64,000 nucleotides of DNA from Phaeodactylibacter sp. (GTDB taxonomy: Bacteria > Bacteroidota > Bacteroidia > Chitinophagales > Saprospiraceae). Location: contig NZ_JALEGS010000004.1 of the NCBI RefSeq assembly GCF_022763345.1, positions 1-64,000 of the forward strand. The letters are read 5' to 3'. Numbering within the stretch: position 1 is the stretch's first letter; every line of letters begins with the position of its first letter. The notes beneath the pieces are model-generated. The model was not told the origin of the DNA. It made no database searches and worked only from the letters and a program-made list of their open reading frames with translations. A program made the position numbers and the translations under genes. Shown here piece by piece: positions 62,407 through 64,000 of the stretch.

Positions 62407-62964
62407 ATGCTACCCGAAACCCTGCCCGTACGACCACAACTAGACCTGCTGCGCCCGGAGCTGCTCCACACCGCCGCTTTGTACCGGCTAATAGACCGAA
62501 GCAGGGCCGGACTAGAGCCCTGGATGGAATGGGTCAAACAAATCCATACGGAAAAAGACGTACACCGTTTCCTGTTTGACGCTATACGTTTCAATGAAGG
62601 GCAGCAGCGTTGCACTTTTTTGGTACGTGCCGACCAGCAGATAGCCGGGCTAGTCAGCCTTGTCCGCATCGAATGGGACCACCACCGGGCAGAATTGGGC
62701 TACTGGCTCGGCAGTGGTTTTCAGGGCCGGGGGCTGGCTACTCAATCCTGTCGCCGCCTCCTCAGTTATGCCTTTGAGGAGCTCTGCCTCAACCGCGTTG
62801 CCCTGCGGTCCACACAAGACAACCAGCGCTCCATAGCTTTAGCCAACCGATTGGGCTTTACAGCCGAGGGGCAGCTCCGCGAAGCCCTCCTCAAAGAAGA
62901 AGCCTACCAACACCTTCAGCTCTTCAGTCTCCTGCGCCGGGAGTGGAAAACAAAAAAAATATAA
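62407..62964 (+). CDS. GNAT acetyltransferase, RimJ/RimL type
   Basis: 185 residues from the ATG at 62407, which follows the previous stop by 13 bp; an earlier in-frame start would overlap the aminotransferase. The GNAT fold is seen in AELGYWLGSGFQGRGLATQSCRRLLSYAF (acetyl-CoA-binding Q/RxxGxG/A) and NRVALRSTQDNQRSIALANRLGFTAEG. RimJ/L-type enzymes acetylate protein N-termini or small amines; the target is not known. Confidence 0.9.
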   Translation: MLPETLPVRPQLDLLRPELLHTAALYRLIDRSRAGLEPWMEWVKQIHTEKDVHRFLFDAIRFNEGQQRCTFLVRADQQIAGLVSLVRIEWDHHRAELGYWLGSGFQGRGLATQSCRRLLSYAFEELCLNRVALRSTQDNQRSIALANRLGFTAEGQLREALLKEEAYQHLQLFSLLRREWKTKKI

Positions 62965-63006
62965 TTTTCTTCCTGAATTGATTTGTTTGCAACAAAAATT
63001 TGTTTT

Positions 63007-63022
63007 AACTTGCGTTCAAGTT
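63007..63022 (+). promoter_or_regulatory. Candidate operator AACTTG-N4-CAAGTT upstream of S24 repressor
   Basis: AACTTG-CGTT-CAAGTT is a perfect dyad about 90 bp before the gene. The half-sites recur after the gene: CAAGTT at 63904-63909 and AACTTGAGTT at 63931-63940, inside a palindrome CCAACT-TG-AGTTGG (63929-63942). Confidence 0.55.
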
Positions 63023-63109
63023 GATTGTTTTTGTTTATTACGGTACGCTTTCCCCAGGTCGCATGCATTGCACCGGGTGGAGAACAGCGCGAATTAAATC
63101 CTCAAAATT

Positions 63110-63847
63110 ATGATCCGAGAAGACAGGCGGCAATTGAATGAAAGATTTATTACGGTTTTCAATATGTTGGAAGAACGTGGCGAGATCGTCAAAAATGACC
63201 GAAATGGTAAAGGCATGGGCGATTTTGCAGAACGCATTCTCGGAAATCGTGCCTATGGTCATATTATTCGTGCTTTCCTTAACCCGGATGATAAGCGTTG
63301 CATTGATTACCGCCACGCCCGCGCCCTGTGCCGGGAGTATGGGGTAAATGAGTCCTATATGATCGATGGGGAGGGCGAGCCTTTCGGGCTTGAAGCGCCT
63401 AAATACGATCAGGTGATGGAAGATGCACCGAGAATGGGTGGCAACATCATGTTCACCACGACGGAAGCCTTTGCAGGCTCTACAGTGAGCGCAGAAAGCT
63501 TTACCAAAGAAGAAAATACCTTTTTCAGCATTCCGGGCCTTTCCGGTGCCAGCCTTGTTGCTTTTCCAATTAATGGCAACAGTATGGAACCGGTCATTCT
63601 CGATGGGGACATGGTAATCTGTAGAGAGATCAGTGGCCTGCACGAGATACGTGACAATAAAATCTATGCCGTCAAAAATAATGGGCAGCTTTGGGTAAAG
63701 TATGTACAGCGTGTGACCGACAGCCGGGGCCGGGTTACGCATCTGAAGCTGATCTCTGCGAATCATCTGGAGCACGATCCTTTCGTGGAGGACGTTGGGC
63801 CCTACACCCGCTTGTATGAAGTAGTCCGCCGGATTAGCGATCTATAG
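63110..63847 (+). CDS. HTH repressor with S24 (LexA/CI-like) peptidase domain
   Basis: 245 residues. An N-terminal helical DNA-binding part (~1-85, with DFAERILGNRAYGHIIRAF and HARALCREYGVNESYMIDG) leads to an S24 domain. A candidate self-cleavage Ala-Gly lies in EAFAGSTV (~120). The serine nucleophile is in NGNSMEPVILDGD (~160) and the lysine probably in LWVKYV. It would cleave itself when DNA damage activates RecA and so derepress target genes. Dyads of AACTTG flank the gene. The next gene is outside the window. Confidence 0.82.
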   Translation: MIREDRRQLNERFITVFNMLEERGEIVKNDRNGKGMGDFAERILGNRAYGHIIRAFLNPDDKRCIDYRHARALCREYGVNESYMIDGEGEPFGLEAPKYDQVMEDAPRMGGNIMFTTTEAFAGSTVSAESFTKEENTFFSIPGLSGASLVAFPINGNSMEPVILDGDMVICREISGLHEIRDNKIYAVKNNGQLWVKYVQRVTDSRGRVTHLKLISANHLEHDPFVEDVGPYTRLYEVVRRISDL

Positions 63848-63928
63848 CTGCCCCGGGCCTTCCCTAGCAACAACACATGCGCCTTTTACACCGACGACAA
63901 AGTCAAGTTTACATAATCCTGATTAGCA

Positions 63929-63942
63929 CCAACTTGAGTTGG
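63929..63942. promoter_or_regulatory. Second AACTTG-type palindrome, downstream of S24 repressor
   Basis: CCAACTTGAGTTGG is a palindrome sharing the AACTTG half-site with the dyad at 63007-63022. It probably belongs to the promoter of a gene beyond the window edge. Confidence 0.45.
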
Positions 63943-64000
63943 CTACTAACTGTACCCCAATTTTGCGGGTAACAGAGCAATCGGTTTATGTTTTTCAAGA

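Overview
The window reads as a chromosomal segment of a Bacteroidota bacterium, most likely of the Saprospiria/Lewinella type. The signs are several secreted proteins with type IX secretion (T9SS) C-terminal sorting domains, a gliding-motility-associated C-terminal domain with an SprB-like repeat, a GWxTD protein, a TonB receptor with a carboxypeptidase-like N-domain, weak or absent Shine-Dalgarno sequences, and promoters of the Bacteroidota form TTTG-N19/20-TAnnTTTG. No integrase, transposase, CRISPR array, rRNA or tRNA gene was recognised.

Layout. 1-9 kb: a dispersed repeat, miaB, a sigma-54 activator, an HhH protein, a WD40 lipoprotein, an amino-acid decarboxylase and a GH57 hydrolase. 9-17 kb: a lipoprotein, a fatty acid hydroxylase, a persulfide-dioxygenase/rhodanese protein, ribosome hibernation factor, a duplicated-domain secreted protein, a serine hydrolase, rplS and a ferredoxin. 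17-29 kb: a PKD/T9SS protein, glycerate kinase, a TPR membrane regulator, MarR, a TonB receptor, a CRP-type regulator and two tiny cysteine-containing membrane proteins. 29-36 kb: glucan phosphorylase, two T9SS genes sharing an exact 85-bp block, and a 1-kb repeat-rich gap. 35-42 kb: an ECF sigma/anti-sigma pair converging on a TPR-CHAT protease and a partner surface protein. 42-50 kb: uncharacterised helical proteins, rpsP and a T9SS type B protein. 50-64 kb: Lrp regulator, YjjX, GWxTD, a membrane-spanning caspase, MlaFE-type transporter, two SDRs, a TPR gene remnant, a thiamine-binding protein, an Nramp-like transporter, an aminotransferase, an acetyltransferase and an S24 repressor.

The most interesting threads: (1) a CRP-type regulator whose recognition helix matches the GTGA-reading helix of CRP, with identical GGTGAC-N4-GTCACC dyads about 41 bp upstream of its downstream micro-operon and also upstream of the persulfide dioxygenase, plus FNR-like boxes at that gene and at hpf; together these suggest a redox/sulfur/hibernation regulon. 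(2) Two different caspase-fold proteins, one a TPR-CHAT protein next to an ECF sigma/anti-sigma pair, the other a cytoplasmic C14 caspase joined through one membrane helix to an extracytoplasmic lipocalin-like domain. (3) Two orphan transcription units of about 220 and 320 nt, each with a recognisable promoter and intrinsic terminator but no convincing ORF.
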